Notes: generated from the letters alone by a model not told the origin. Positions 8,588-16,590 are shown, numbered from the stretch's first letter. The stretch: DNA of 20,852 nt from JBFWRK01 sp050248955 (GCA_050248955.1 JBFWRK010000032.1:1-20852); one strand, 5' to 3'. Program-made: numbers and translations.

Positions 8588-8976
8588 CCACCAACCCTCT
8601 TGTCGACGAGCCCGACCGCGAGCCGCTCGCCGAGGGTGGCACCTGGCTGCTCGACCTCGTTGCCGCCGTCGACCACCTCCGCCGCGGCCACCGCCCCGGC
8701 CTCACGGTCTGGGACGCCCTCGAAGAAGCCCTGCGCTGGACGGTCAGCCAGCACGACGAAGATTCCGGATGGGACACCGCCGATCCGCTCGCCGTCGCCC
8801 TTCGTCAGCTCCTCGACCAGAGCGACGCCTCGGTGGCTGACCGGATCCAGGGTGCCGTTCGTCGGTGGGTGGTAGCGATGGCCAGCCGCTACAACAACGC
8901 TCAGCACTGGCCCCACCCGCCCTCGAGGCGCGGCTTCCCACCACCCAGCCTCGACGTCGGAGACGACGACATCTGA
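8584..8976 (+). CDS. Hypothetical protein (130 aa), coupled to the 798-residue gene
   Basis: The ATG overlaps the stop of the preceding gene (ATGA), so translation is probably coupled. The product is a small, acidic, soluble protein with one amphipathic helical region (WLLDLVAAVDHLRRGH, then WDALEEALRWTV, then DPLAVALRQLLDQ) and an aromatic, basic stretch (RWVVAMASRYNNAQHWPHPP) before an acidic tail. I recognise no domain. The tight coupling suggests it acts with the ArdC-like protein, perhaps as a partner subunit. Confidence 0.75.
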   Translation: MTTNPLVDEPDREPLAEGGTWLLDLVAAVDHLRRGHRPGLTVWDALEEALRWTVSQHDEDSGWDTADPLAVALRQLLDQSDASVADRIQGAVRRWVVAMASRYNNAQHWPHPPSRRGFPPPSLDVGDDDI

Positions 8977-8994
8977 CACATACGATGGGACTTT

Positions 8995-9009
8995 CGTTTG
9001 CTGCGTTTG
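8995..9009 (+). promoter_or_regulatory. Direct repeats before the antitoxin gene
   Basis: CGTTTG occurs at 8995-9000 and 9004-9009, nine bases apart, within a locally AT-richer patch 18-32 nt before the antitoxin ATG. Antitoxins with a DNA-binding domain usually repress their own promoter, so this is a plausible operator or promoter position. No experiment or consensus supports it beyond that. Confidence 0.3.
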
Positions 9010-9026
9010 ATGGTAGGGTGTCGGGC

Positions 9027-9434
9027 ATGGCGACGCGACACGACGACCGCACCTTGGCCACCGACGCGCTCAGTGTGCTGCGTCGCCGGCCGAACCGGTT
9101 CACGCTGCCCGACGGCCGCACCGTGCGTTTCCCCAAAGCGGCCGTCGACGGGCTGATCGAAGTCCTCGAGGCCATCGCCGAAGGCGACACCGCCACCGTC
9201 GTACGGACCCCACGGGAGGTCACCACCCAACAGGCCGCGACGGTGTTGAACGTGTCGCGCCCCACCGTCGTGCGCCTGATCGACGAAGGCGCCCTCCCGG
9301 TGCGGATGGTCGGCTCCCACCGGCGCATCCCACTGCCGGCGCTGCTCGCCTACCGCGACGAGATGGTCGCCCGCCGCCGCCAGGTCCTCGACGAGATGGT
9401 CGCCGACGCCGAAGCCCTCGGCCTCTACGACTGA
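9027..9434 (+). CDS. Antitoxin with excisionase-type HTH, partner of PIN toxin
   Basis: The 135-residue protein has an N-terminal region likely to contact the partner or to dimerise, a central excisionase/MerR-like helix-turn-helix (VTTQQAATVLNVSRPTVVRLIDEGALP, about 65-91) and the usual wing MVGSHRRIP (94-102). A charged C-terminal helix (RDEMVARRRQVLDEMVADA) is the likely toxin-binding tail. It lies two bases upstream of a PIN-domain gene, the standard antitoxin-first order. Known members of this HTH/PIN pairing neutralise a ribonuclease and autorepress. A direct repeat sits just upstream. Confidence 0.85.
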   Translation: MATRHDDRTLATDALSVLRRRPNRFTLPDGRTVRFPKAAVDGLIEVLEAIAEGDTATVVRTPREVTTQQAATVLNVSRPTVVRLIDEGALPVRMVGSHRRIPLPALLAYRDEMVARRRQVLDEMVADAEALGLYD

Positions 9435-9436
9435 CC

Positions 9437-9994
9437 GTGGGCGGTCGGCTGGTCGCGGTGCTCGACGCCGACGTGCTCGTGCCGATCCTGTCGTGCGACC
9501 TGTTGCTGTGCGCGTTCGACCACGACCTCTACCAACCGGTCGTCACCGGCCGCATCCTTGCCGAAGTCGAACGCACCCTCGCCACCGACTTCGCCCACCT
9601 CGACACAGCGGCACTCCGCCGCCGGAGCTCGCAGGTCGCCCAAACCCTCGCCTTCCACACCCACCCCGACACCGAACCCACCGCCGCAGTGGTCGGAGTG
9701 AACGTCAAGGATCGTCACGTCGCCGCCGTCGCGTTGGCGTCAAAGGCCGACGTGGTGGTGAGCAACGACCGTCGGCTGCGCCGCCAGATCAACCAGCTCG
9801 ATCCGCCCGTGCGGGCCGTGTCCGCCGACGACCTGATGGTCGGCCTCTACGACGCCAACCGCGACGAAGTGGACGAGGTGATCGCCACGATGGTCGCCAA
9901 GCGGGTCCGCCGGCCGGTCACACGCGCCGTGCTGATCGGCCAGCTCTCGGGGTCGTTCCCCCGCTTCGCGGCCGCCCTCGTCGGCGGCGGCTGA
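9437..9994 (+). CDS. PIN-domain toxin (VapC-like ribonuclease)
   Basis: PIN toxins are Mg-dependent endoribonucleases, usually cutting tRNA, rRNA or mRNA when freed from the antitoxin. The GTG at 9437 follows the antitoxin stop by two bases. The 185-residue product has the expected acidic residues: D10 in AVLDADVLVP, E43 in ILAEVERTL, D92 in VKDRHVAAVAL and the ND pair 110-111 in VVSNDRRL. Its extra C-terminal helices (DEVDEVIATMVAKRV onward) make it longer than minimal VapC, as in the PIN group paired with excisionase-type antitoxins. It is convergent with the relaxase gene, with only 13 bases between the stops. Confidence 0.87.
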   Translation: MGGRLVAVLDADVLVPILSCDLLLCAFDHDLYQPVVTGRILAEVERTLATDFAHLDTAALRRRSSQVAQTLAFHTHPDTEPTAAVVGVNVKDRHVAAVALASKADVVVSNDRRLRRQINQLDPPVRAVSADDLMVGLYDANRDEVDEVIATMVAKRVRRPVTRAVLIGQLSGSFPRFAAALVGGG

Positions 9995-10007
9995 TACCCG
10001 ACCGCCG

Positions 10008-13000
10008 TCACCGGCCGAGGGTGTCGTCCAACGCCGGCAAACGGGAGTGGCGGGCGGGGTCGAGGCGGTCGATGTCCCACGGGTCTTCGAGTGCGATCGA
10101 CTCTTCGCCGATGGCGTGGTCGATGGCGATTGCGAGAAGGGCGCGTTCGTTGGCTTGGTCGACGTCCGTGGCCGCGTCGCCGAGGGGCAGCGGGCCGGTC
10201 ACGGCCCAGCGGTGGCGGTAGCCGGCGACGTCGGCCAGGAGCTGCTCAGCAGCTGCGTCGATCGTTGTCGCGTCGGTCGGCACAAGGCCGGCGGTGAGGG
10301 TCACGAGCCACGACTCGCCCTCGGTGGCGGCGGCTGCGAGGTGGGGGGGCGTCGAAGCGGCGAGCGTGTCGACGAGCGGCGCCACGTCGGGGCCGGCCAG
10401 GCCGTTGCTGAGGGTGTGGGTGATCTCGGCGTACTCGACGACGTGAGGCCAGTGCTCCAGGATCCAGCGTCGTCGCTCGCCCTGCGCCACCAGCACGTCG
10501 CCGAGCAGCTCGGCAGTGTCCTCGAGCGGGAGCATCCCGCCGTCTCGGAGGCGGTCGATGAGCTGGCGGTGATCGGCGGGCGCGTCGGCAAAGACGGCGT
10601 CGAGCTCCGCACGTCGCGCGTGGAGCTCGGCCGCCGATCGCGTGCGAACGGGTGGGAGGGCCGGGCTGGTGGTGTAGGTGTCGAGCCACACCCGCGCCGC
10701 GGCCATCGTCGACGACACCGCAGCCCACACGACCCGGCCGCTCGGGTCGGTGTCAGGCCCGGTGGCGATCCTCGGGTCGGTGATGCCGTGGCGGGCGCGG
10801 TAGCCGGCGAGGTCGCGGATGGCGTCGTCCCACACCTGCACTGCGGCGGGACGATCGGTGGGCCGCTGGCCCAGCAGCGTCGTGAGCCAGTCGGGCTGGG
10901 CGGCGGCCAGCAGGGCGCCGGCCCGGTCGATCGCGAGGCGCGCGGCGTGTTCGTAGACGTGGCGGTCGCCGGGCTGCACGCCGTGCGCCGCGAGGTGGGC
11001 GTCCCAGCGGGTCAGGCGCAGGCGCGCGGCGGTCGTGAGTTGGTCGAGGACGTCAGCCGCTGCCGGGCTGAGGGTGCGGGCGGCGGGCTGGCGGGGCTGG
11101 ACGATCGAGACGTCGCCCCATCCGATCGTCTTCGTGGTGGTGCGCCCGTCGGCGGCGGTGAACGTGACGGCGACAGCGCCGTTGTCGTCGTCGAGGGCGG
11201 TGATCGTCCCGATGTTGCGCCGGTCCCATGCCTTGACCTGATGGCCGACCGCCGCGTGGCGGGCGGCGTGGTCGGTGCGGGCGAGGCGGTCGCGGGTCCG
11301 GTCGGGGTCACCGCCGACGATCCTGCTCGCTTGCTCCTCGACCGCTCGGGCGTGCGCGGCCCAGCCTTCCAGTGTTGTCAGGTCGAGGTGGGTGGTGGCG
11401 TGTTGGATGGCCTCGGCGTGGGGGTCGCGGGTCACGGCGAGGAGCTTGCGGCGCGACACGTTGAGGCGCCCGACGAGTTCCTCGTCGACCGAGTCGGGTT
11501 CCTCGCCGGGGAGCGGGATCGGGCTGTCGTGGCGGCCGAGCTCCCTGTCGAGGGCGTCGAGTTCGGGGGCGGTGACGATCAGCCAGTTCGACGCACGGCC
11601 TCGGGACATGACGAGGTAGCCGGCTTCCCGGTAGAGACCGTCGACGCCGACCGTGATCGCGAGATCCCACGTGCCGCCTTGTGCCTTGTGGGCGGTCGAT
11701 GCGTACGCGTAGCCGACGCCGTGGGAGAGGTGGTCGTGGGTGAGGATCACGTCGGTGTGGTCGTGGTCCATGCGCGCGATCAGCCCGGCATCGCACCGCC
11801 CGGTGAGGGTGCCGGTCTGCCCGTTCAACACGGCGGTCCGCTCACCTGTGGTGGTCCTGGCCTGGTAGTCGTTGACGCGGATCATCAGGCGTTCCCCGAT
11901 CGCCAACGACCCACCGCTGCCCTCGATCACCGGACCGAGCACACCGAGGTCGAGGAGCTGGCGGCGCACGGCGGTGTTGAGGGCGTCGACGGTCTCGTTC
12001 GTCCCGGCCAGCAGCACCGGGATGTGCCCGTCGCGGTGGGCGTCGAGCCACCGCTCGACACCGGCGTCGACCGTGGCCGCCCGGTCGGCGACGACGACCA
12101 CCCGATCGTGATCGCGGTATGCGGACACGGCGGCTGCGACGTGGCCGTCGCGCAGCTCGGCCAGCGCGTCGCGTTCCCAGGCGTGGTGCTGGCGGCGGTT
12201 CACGGTCAGCTCGGCCATCGTCGCCGCCGGGTCGGTCGCCAACGCCGCGAACCCGCCACCCGCGGCCACCTCGGGGAGCTGATGGTGGTCCCCGACCAGG
12301 ATCACCCGGCCGCCCGCCGCCACCACCCGCGGCACGATCTGTTCCAGGTCGCGAATGGCGGCCATGCCGGCCTCGTCCACCACCAGCACGGTGCGGGCGT
12401 GGGGCAGGTCGTAGCCGCGAGACCACGAGCCGAGCATCCGATGGATCGTCGACGACTCGATGTGGGCGTCCGCGTGAAGTTCGTGCGCCGCCCGCGCCGA
12501 CGGGGCGACGCCGACGACGTCGTAGCCGGCGGCTTGGAACACGTGGCGGACGGCGTCGAGCGTGTACGTCTTGCCGGTCCCGGCCGGGCCGACCATCACG
12601 CTCACCGCGTCCGACGTCGCCGTCAACGTCCGCACCGCCTGCTCCTGATCCGCGCCGAGCGAGACGAACCCGGTGAGCGCCCGATCGACGTCAACGGCGG
12701 CGACCGGGCGTCGTGTGCCACGGGTGGTCTCTGCGGTGCTCAGGAACCGGCGCTCCACGCCCATGAGCTCGACCGTGGTCCACCGCCCGGTCGGGCCGTC
12801 GCTGATCGGGACCACCTGTTCCGAGGCCAGGACCCGGGCCACCATCCGGTCCAGCGTCGCCGCGGTCGCGCCCTCCCCGATCAGGGCTGCGACCGCCTGC
12901 ACCAACTCCGGGCGGGTGAACGTCGAGTCGTGCTTGGTCACGGCCCGACCGAGATCGGCGATCCACTCCTCGGGGTCGACCGTGCGATCAGTGACGACAC

Positions 13001-14039
13001 CGGTGCGGTCGTCGTGGACCGGGAGCCGCCACACCTCCGCGACACCGGGCACGCGGCGCTGGGTGGTCGACGCGATCAAGGCTTCGGCGGCGTCCGGTCC
13101 CCACCCTGCGGCAGTGGCTTCGGCCTTCCACTGGGCGTCGAATCGTTCGCCCTCGACCTCCGGCTTGCCCCGCCGTGTCGCCAACACCGCCTCCTGGCGG
13201 CCCGCCGGGTCGTCCGGCGTGCCGGTCGACGCCAACCAGGCGTCGATCTCGACCGACCGCTTCGAGAACTGGTCACACAACGCCTGTGGCACGCCGGCGA
13301 CCTCGAGCACGTGGCGGCCTGGCCGCCACTCCAACCCCAACCGCCCGGTCAGCTCGCCGCGCAGCACCGTCTGGAACACCTCGCCGGCGGCGCGCGCCGC
13401 GCGATACAGCTCCGGGTGCACGAACGCCCCCCACCGCCCGTCGGGGCCCTCGACCATGTTCGCGACGAGCGTGTGCCAATGCAGCAGCGGATCACCCGAC
13501 CGCGACGTGCGGTGCCGAAACGACGCGGCCACCACCCCGCGGCCGGGCAGCATCCGCTGGCGCGCCGCGTCGGCTGCTTCCGGATCGCGGGCTGCCAGGT
13601 CGTTCAGGTAGCCGACGTCGCCCGAGCCGCGCCGGACACGGATCGCCTCGCGTTCCAACCACGACAGCGTCTCGCGCATCGCGGCCTCGCCGGCTTCGAT
13701 GATCGCTCCCTGGACCCGCGGGTCGTCCGACACCGCGTAGAGCACCGACACCGACTTCGGGGCCTTCAACGTGACATCGAACCCAGGCACCCGCCGGGCG
13801 TGGGTCCGCACCGTTGCGCCGTCCGGCGTGAGACCGCCCGAGCCCGGCGCCAAACCGGCCAGCACCGCCCGCAGATCATCGGGCGCGACGTCGCCTGACA
13901 GCCCGAGCCGTTCCGCCCCGGCTCCCAACCAGCGGCCCGCCGCCTCGCCGACGCCGGTGTAGTAGTCGTCCAGCGATTGGGCGACCCCCGACAGCTGGTA
14001 TGCCTCCTGCCCGACCCGGAGCTTGGCGATGCTGAGCAC
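10008..14039 (-). CDS. MobF conjugative relaxase-helicase (TrwC/TraA type)
   Basis: This protein nicks oriT, stays covalently linked to the 5' end and unwinds the transferred strand. The 1343-residue product starts at GTG 14039 with MLSIAKL. The DDYY motif at 24-27 gives candidate catalytic Tyr26/27. D87 lies in GFDVTLKAPKSVS, and the metal-binding triad H176, H187, H189 (HWH) has the canonical 11-and-2 spacing. The RecD-like helicase half has GPAGTGKT (484-491), VVDEAGM with D555-E556, GDHHQLPE and STAHKAQG (781-788). Beyond about 900 is an Ala/Asp-rich extension of helical segments common in actinobacterial members. The frame is intact throughout. The operator-like repeat lies 22-51 nt upstream, so it is probably controlled with the coupling gene. 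The family is MobF; I give no specific symbol. Confidence 0.95.
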   Translation of the reverse strand: MLSIAKLRVGQEAYQLSGVAQSLDDYYTGVGEAAGRWLGAGAERLGLSGDVAPDDLRAVLAGLAPGSGGLTPDGATVRTHARRVPGFDVTLKAPKSVSVLYAVSDDPRVQGAIIEAGEAAMRETLSWLEREAIRVRRGSGDVGYLNDLAARDPEAADAARQRMLPGRGVVAASFRHRTSRSGDPLLHWHTLVANMVEGPDGRWGAFVHPELYRAARAAGEVFQTVLRGELTGRLGLEWRPGRHVLEVAGVPQALCDQFSKRSVEIDAWLASTGTPDDPAGRQEAVLATRRGKPEVEGERFDAQWKAEATAAGWGPDAAEALIASTTQRRVPGVAEVWRLPVHDDRTGVVTDRTVDPEEWIADLGRAVTKHDSTFTRPELVQAVAALIGEGATAATLDRMVARVLASEQVVPISDGPTGRWTTVELMGVERRFLSTAETTRGTRRPVAAVDVDRALTGFVSLGADQEQAVRTLTATSDAVSVMVGPAGTGKTYTLDAVRHVFQAAGYDVVGVAPSARAAHELHADAHIESSTIHRMLGSWSRGYDLPHARTVLVVDEAGMAAIRDLEQIVPRVVAAGGRVILVGDHHQLPEVAAGGGFAALATDPAATMAELTVNRRQHHAWERDALAELRDGHVAAAVSAYRDHDRVVVVADRAATVDAGVERWLDAHRDGHIPVLLAGTNETVDALNTAVRRQLLDLGVLGPVIEGSGGSLAIGERLMIRVNDYQARTTTGERTAVLNGQTGTLTGRCDAGLIARMDHDHTDVILTHDHLSHGVGYAYASTAHKAQGGTWDLAITVGVDGLYREAGYLVMSRGRASNWLIVTAPELDALDRELGRHDSPIPLPGEEPDSVDEELVGRLNVSRRKLLAVTRDPHAEAIQHATTHLDLTTLEGWAAHARAVEEQASRIVGGDPDRTRDRLARTDHAARHAAVGHQVKAWDRRNIGTITALDDDNGAVAVTFTAADGRTTTKTIGWGDVSIVQPRQPAARTLSPAAADVLDQLTTAARLRLTRWDAHLAAHGVQPGDRHVYEHAARLAIDRAGALLAAAQPDWLTTLLGQRPTDRPAAVQVWDDAIRDLAGYRARHGITDPRIATGPDTDPSGRVVWAAVSSTMAAARVWLDTYTTSPALPPVRTRSAAELHARRAELDAVFADAPADHRQLIDRLRDGGMLPLEDTAELLGDVLVAQGERRRWILEHWPHVVEYAEITHTLSNGLAGPDVAPLVDTLAASTPPHLAAAATEGESWLVTLTAGLVPTDATTIDAAAEQLLADVAGYRHRWAVTGPLPLGDAATDVDQANERALLAIAIDHAIGEESIALEDPWDIDRLDPARHSRLPALDDTLGR

Positions 14040-14060
14040 CCGCCCAGGGTCCGCAACCTG

Positions 14061-14090
14061 ACTCCCGGAGTTGCTCCCGAAATCACTCTC
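14061..14090 (-). promoter_or_regulatory. Operator-like repeat upstream of the relaxase
   Basis: On the minus strand GTGATTTCGGGAGCAACT followed by CCGGGAGT lies 22-51 nt before the GTG start. A degenerate preceding unit (CGGGCGTTCGAGAG) is just upstream. The core equals those at 3686-3739 and 6125-6166 and has the same orientation toward its gene. Confidence 0.6.
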
Positions 14091-14110
14091 GAACGCCCGA
14101 AAACCCGTGC

Positions 14111-14126
14111 ATCTCCGCCCGGAGAT
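14111..14126 (-). other. Hairpin ATCTCC/GGAGAT, terminator or oriT candidate
   Basis: A perfect 6-bp stem with a GGGC loop on the minus strand, flanked by AT-rich bases (ATATTC on one side, GGGTTTT just downstream on the minus strand), sits between the 189-residue gene and the relaxase gene. It could end transcription of the former. As MobF oriT sites often lie near the relaxase gene, it is also the most oriT-like spot I see, but no nic consensus is recognisable. Confidence 0.3.
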
Positions 14127-14183
14127 ATTCTGTGAATCCGAATCGCGTGACTCCCGGTCTCACAGCGGTGGGGGTCGAGGCGA

Positions 14184-14753
14184 TCACCGCACCCGACGGC
14201 ACGTCCCGTTCGTTGCTACGGGGCCTCGATGACGTCGACGCGCACGATCCCCGTGCGTCCGTCGGCAAGGTTCGGGCGTCGTCGGTAGTTGTGATTCGAG
14301 TGGTGGGACGTACCGCTCCAACGCGAGCAGCCGCTGCGCATCCTCGTACGCGGCGCCCGGGTGCGGGTACGGGCCTTGGACGGTGGCCCACTGGTCGACC
14401 TCGTAGGAGTCCATGATCCCATACCATCGAACCGGTTGGTGTGGAGTGTCGGCACCGAACTCGAGCACGTCACCGGCGGCGAGCTGAAGCGGGATCCGCC
14501 AGCCGCGGCCAGTCGTCGGATGGGGTTGCCACAAGGCGCGAGCCCAGCCGCCGGCGACACCAGGGTCAGGCCACATCGTGGCCACCCACACTTGCCGGCC
14601 GGCACCGGTGGGGACGGGGAGGTCGATGATGGCGCCATCGGCGGCGCGGAGACGGTGCCGGCCGAACTGTGCCCAGTCGTACGCCGGCAGCATCGCGGGT
14701 TCGCCGTCGGGTGGAGCCGTGGTTGTTGGGGGTTGGGGTCGTCGTCTGCGCAT
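14184..14753 (-). CDS. Hypothetical protein (189 aa)
   Basis: The ATG at 14753 has GGGAGG just upstream. The protein begins with a basic RRRRPQPP segment and has a central fold rich in Trp and Gly (YDWAQFGRHRLRAADGAIIDL, RQVWVATMWPDPG, WGRGW-like stretches, RWYGIMDSYEVDQW) that looks like a compact beta-rich domain, then a helical stretch with AYEDAQRLLALERY. No signal peptide or membrane helix is visible. I recognise no family. It sits directly upstream of the relaxase on the same strand. The last 30 residues are Arg/Thr/Pro-rich and may be disordered. Confidence 0.7.
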   Translation of the reverse strand: MRRRRPQPPTTTAPPDGEPAMLPAYDWAQFGRHRLRAADGAIIDLPVPTGAGRQVWVATMWPDPGVAGGWARALWQPHPTTGRGWRIPLQLAAGDVLEFGADTPHQPVRWYGIMDSYEVDQWATVQGPYPHPGAAYEDAQRLLALERYVPPLESQLPTTPEPCRRTHGDRARRRHRGPVATNGTCRRVR

Positions 14754-14828
14754 CGGTGGGCCTCCCGGATCGGGTTGGCTCGCGACGCTACGAAGGTCGT
14801 TCTCTCGTGTTGCCTGAACTGAGCGCTG

Positions 14829-15095
14829 TCAGCCGGCGAGGTTCACGACAACGGCGAGGGCGAGGTACAGGAACGGGCCGACGAGCAGCCCACCGCCCAC
14901 GCCGAGAAGGGTCCTCGCCCGCCTGGACCCGCGGGTCCAGGCGGCCAACCCGGCGACCGCGGTGACGATGCCGACGAGGGCGAGGAACGCGAACAGGATC
15001 ACCGTCGAAGCGACCGACACGGCGGCGGCGATGAGGAACGCTCGCCGGTCGAAGCCAAGCGTCACCGGCTGTGCCGTCGCCGTGCTCGTCGCCAT
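14829..15095 (-). CDS. Small two-helix membrane protein (88 aa)
   Basis: I choose the ATG at 15095 because the frame upstream of it runs through the intergenic hairpin repeats. Residues about 19-52 and 61-86 form two long hydrophobic segments (AFLIAAAVSVASTVILFAFL and LLGVGGGLLVGPFLYLALAV), joined by a basic loop (WTRGSRRARTL). The orientation fits both ends outside or inside with a short cytoplasmic loop. No family is recognisable. Small membrane proteins of this kind often accompany conjugation genes, for example in entry exclusion or channel assembly, but that is conjecture. A 24-bp perfect palindrome (14920-14943) encodes the loop. No strong ribosome-binding site is seen. Confidence 0.65.
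   Translation of the reverse strand: MATSTATAQPVTLGFDRRAFLIAAAVSVASTVILFAFLALVGIVTAVAGLAAWTRGSRRARTLLGVGGGLLVGPFLYLALAVVVNLAG
14920..14943. repeat. 24-bp perfect palindrome inside the small membrane gene
   Basis: CGCCTGGACC, CGCG and GGTCCAGGCG form an uninterrupted 24-bp self-complementary sequence within the coding region of the small membrane protein. Coding constraint gives Trp-Thr-Arg-Gly-Ser around it. Confidence 0.8.
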
Positions 15096-15118
15096 GTCGT
15101 CACGGTATCGGCTCGACG

Positions 15119-15194
15119 GCACCCGCCCGCAGGGCGGCCACGGCACGCCGGGCCGCCCACGGCCCGCGACACGCCGCAAGGCGCGGTGGTCGTG
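15119..15194 (-). repeat. Intergenic hairpin cluster with the GTGCCGTGG repeat word
   Basis: Three small hairpins lie between the CxxC gene and the small membrane gene: CCGCCC/GGGCGG (15123-15137), CGGGCC/GGCCCG (15149-15166) and CGCC/GGCG with a GCAA loop (15172-15183). The first unit, with its flanking GTGCCGTGG, is nearly identical to units in the structured elements at 18101-18262 and 20185-20368. The long central TGTCAA/TTGACA stem is absent here, so this is a partial member of the family. Confidence 0.65.
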
Positions 15195-15479
15195 TCAGAG
15201 CGAGCCGTGGCAGGCGGCGCAGCGGTCGTCGGGAGCGACGGTGTCGAGGAACACGGGCTGGGGGAACTCGCTGCTATCGAAGCTGGTCTCGTCGCTGCGG
15301 TCGATCGCCATCGCGTCGGCGCACTGGTCCAACACGGCCTCGGCGGTCATGTCCCGCGCTGGTGGGGAGGCGTCTCGGTGGGTGATCATCGCGTTGATGA
15401 CGCAGGCGGGGCAGTAGAGGTCGGCTCGGTAGGTGTAGGCGGCGAGGTCGTCGCTGCGCCGGTAGGGCGGGCGGTTCAC
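15195..15479 (-). CDS. Small CxxC protein coupled to ArdC (94 aa)
   Basis: A GTG start at 15479 overlaps the ArdC stop (GTGA). The product carries two CxxC pairs, YCPACVIN (C23, C26) and RCAACHGS (C87, C90), plus C53, which suggests one bound metal with both pairs brought together. The middle is a helical, acidic stretch (MTAEAVLDQCADAMAIDRSDE). I recognise no named family. Its coupling to the antirestriction gene suggests that the two act together or are simply co-transferred. Confidence 0.75.
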   Translation of the reverse strand: MNRPPYRRSDDLAAYTYRADLYCPACVINAMITHRDASPPARDMTAEAVLDQCADAMAIDRSDETSFDSSEFPQPVFLDTVAPDDRCAACHGSL

Positions 15480-16414
15480 GCCGCCACCTCCTCGGGCTCG
15501 GTGCCGGCTTCGGCGTCGTCGGCTTGGCTGGTGTGGCCGGCGATGGTGTTGAGGTGGTCGACGGCGGCTTGGGCTCGGGTGGCGACGGTGACCAGCGCGC
15601 GGGCGTCGCTGCGCAGGACGCGGAGCCAGGCGGTGAGGTAGGAGGCGTGGTCGGCTCGGGTGGCGGCGGACAGTCCGGCTTGGGCGCACCACATCGCCGC
15701 GCCGAGCTCGGCGACGAGTTCTTCGGCGGCGTAGCTGTCGGTGCCGAACCGGCCGGTCAGGTCGCGGTTCAGGCGCGAGGCGTGGCCGGTCCAGTGGATG
15801 GTTTCGTGGGCGCGGGTGCCGTAGTAGTGCGCCGCGTGGTCGAACTGGGCGATCGTCGGGACGTGGATGGTGTCGCCGGACCGTGAGTAGCAGGCGCGGT
15901 TGCCGCCCTCGATGACGGTGGCCGGCACGGCGGCGAAATACGACTCGGCGGCGGCGATTCGCTCGGGGGTGTCGCGCTCGGCGAGGCGCTCGACGCGGCG
16001 GGCGATGATCTCGTCGGCTCCGTCGACCTGCTCGGCGGCGAACACGGCGTAGGCGCGGGCCAACAACCGCGGACGACGCGACCGGCCTTCGTCGTCGGTG
16101 TCGTCGTCGCGGTCTTGGGGGGTGGTGGGCTTCCACAAGATCACCTGGGTGGCCTTCTCGCCGCGGCGGACTTGCGCGCCGTGGCGCTGCCACGCCCGGA
16201 AGGTGGCCCACGTGCCGCACGGCCAGTAGCGGGCGGCGGCGACCATCGCCAGCCACAGGGCGTTGGCGCCGCGGTAGGGGCGTCCGTCGACGCTGGCCGG
16301 TGTCCCGGCGTCGGCGAGGGTGTGCCAGGGCATCCGCCACGTCCCGGTTGCGCCGGTCTCGATGTCGGCGATGAGTTGGTTCGTGATGGTCTCGAACAGG
16401 TCGTTGGCGTGCAT
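15476..16414 (-). CDS. ardC: ArdC family antirestriction protein (zincin)
   Basis: ArdC-type proteins bind ssDNA and carry a metalloprotease-like domain; they help incoming plasmid DNA escape restriction. The 312-residue product has the N-terminal ssDNA-binding domain (WRMPWHTLADAG, then RPYRGANALWLAM at 45-57, TWATFRAWQRHGAQVRRGEK at 68-87, VILWKP at 91-96). The C-terminal zincin follows with HETIHWTGH (HExxH at 203-207) and a downstream acidic helix (AAEELVAELGAAMW, E231-E236) likely to supply the third ligand. Length is typical. The ATG at 16414 has AAGGGA upstream. The 5' region holds a large structured element, and the CxxC gene is translationally coupled downstream. Confidence 0.93.
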   Translation of the reverse strand: MHANDLFETITNQLIADIETGATGTWRMPWHTLADAGTPASVDGRPYRGANALWLAMVAAARYWPCGTWATFRAWQRHGAQVRRGEKATQVILWKPTTPQDRDDDTDDEGRSRRPRLLARAYAVFAAEQVDGADEIIARRVERLAERDTPERIAAAESYFAAVPATVIEGGNRACYSRSGDTIHVPTIAQFDHAAHYYGTRAHETIHWTGHASRLNRDLTGRFGTDSYAAEELVAELGAAMWCAQAGLSAATRADHASYLTAWLRVLRSDARALVTVATRAQAAVDHLNTIAGHTSQADDAEAGTEPEEVAA

Positions 16415-16440
16415 GGTGTCGGTCCCTTCGGTGGGTGGGC

Positions 16441-16590
16441 GGCTTCGCCCCTACGGGGCGTCGTGGTCCGCCGCCCCGAGCGCCGCTGTCAACCCGCAGG
16501 GCTTGGCCCCGGAGCTTGCGGAGGGGCTTGACAGCGGTGCGGCGGCGGGCACCACGGCACGCCGCGGCCCGCCAGGGCCGGGCCACGGCA
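16441..16590 (-). ncRNA. Structured element copy 1, 5' of ardC
   Basis: The major stem runs over 16462-16556. From the outside it pairs CGTGGT/ACCACG (with a 2-base bulge), then CCGCCGCC/GGCGGCGG, an internal loop, then CCGCTGTCAA/TTGACAGCGG, closing a loop of about 35 bases. A CGCCCC-TAC-GGGGCG hairpin (16446-16460) lies on the gene side, and a GGCCC/GGGCC hairpin (16566-16579) on the other. Copies 2 and 3 keep the same layout but differ at three pairs of the inner stem in a compensated way and have an unrelated outer-stem sequence. It fills the space between the WhiB stop and the ardC ribosome-binding site. Whether it works as RNA or DNA is unknown. Confidence 0.6.

Noticed and set aside
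10047..13898. A plus-strand open frame of nearly 1300 codons opposite the relaxase
   Set aside because: It is the antisense shadow of the relaxase in GC-rich DNA; its translation is low-complexity and lacks any domain, while the minus strand shows all MobF motifs.
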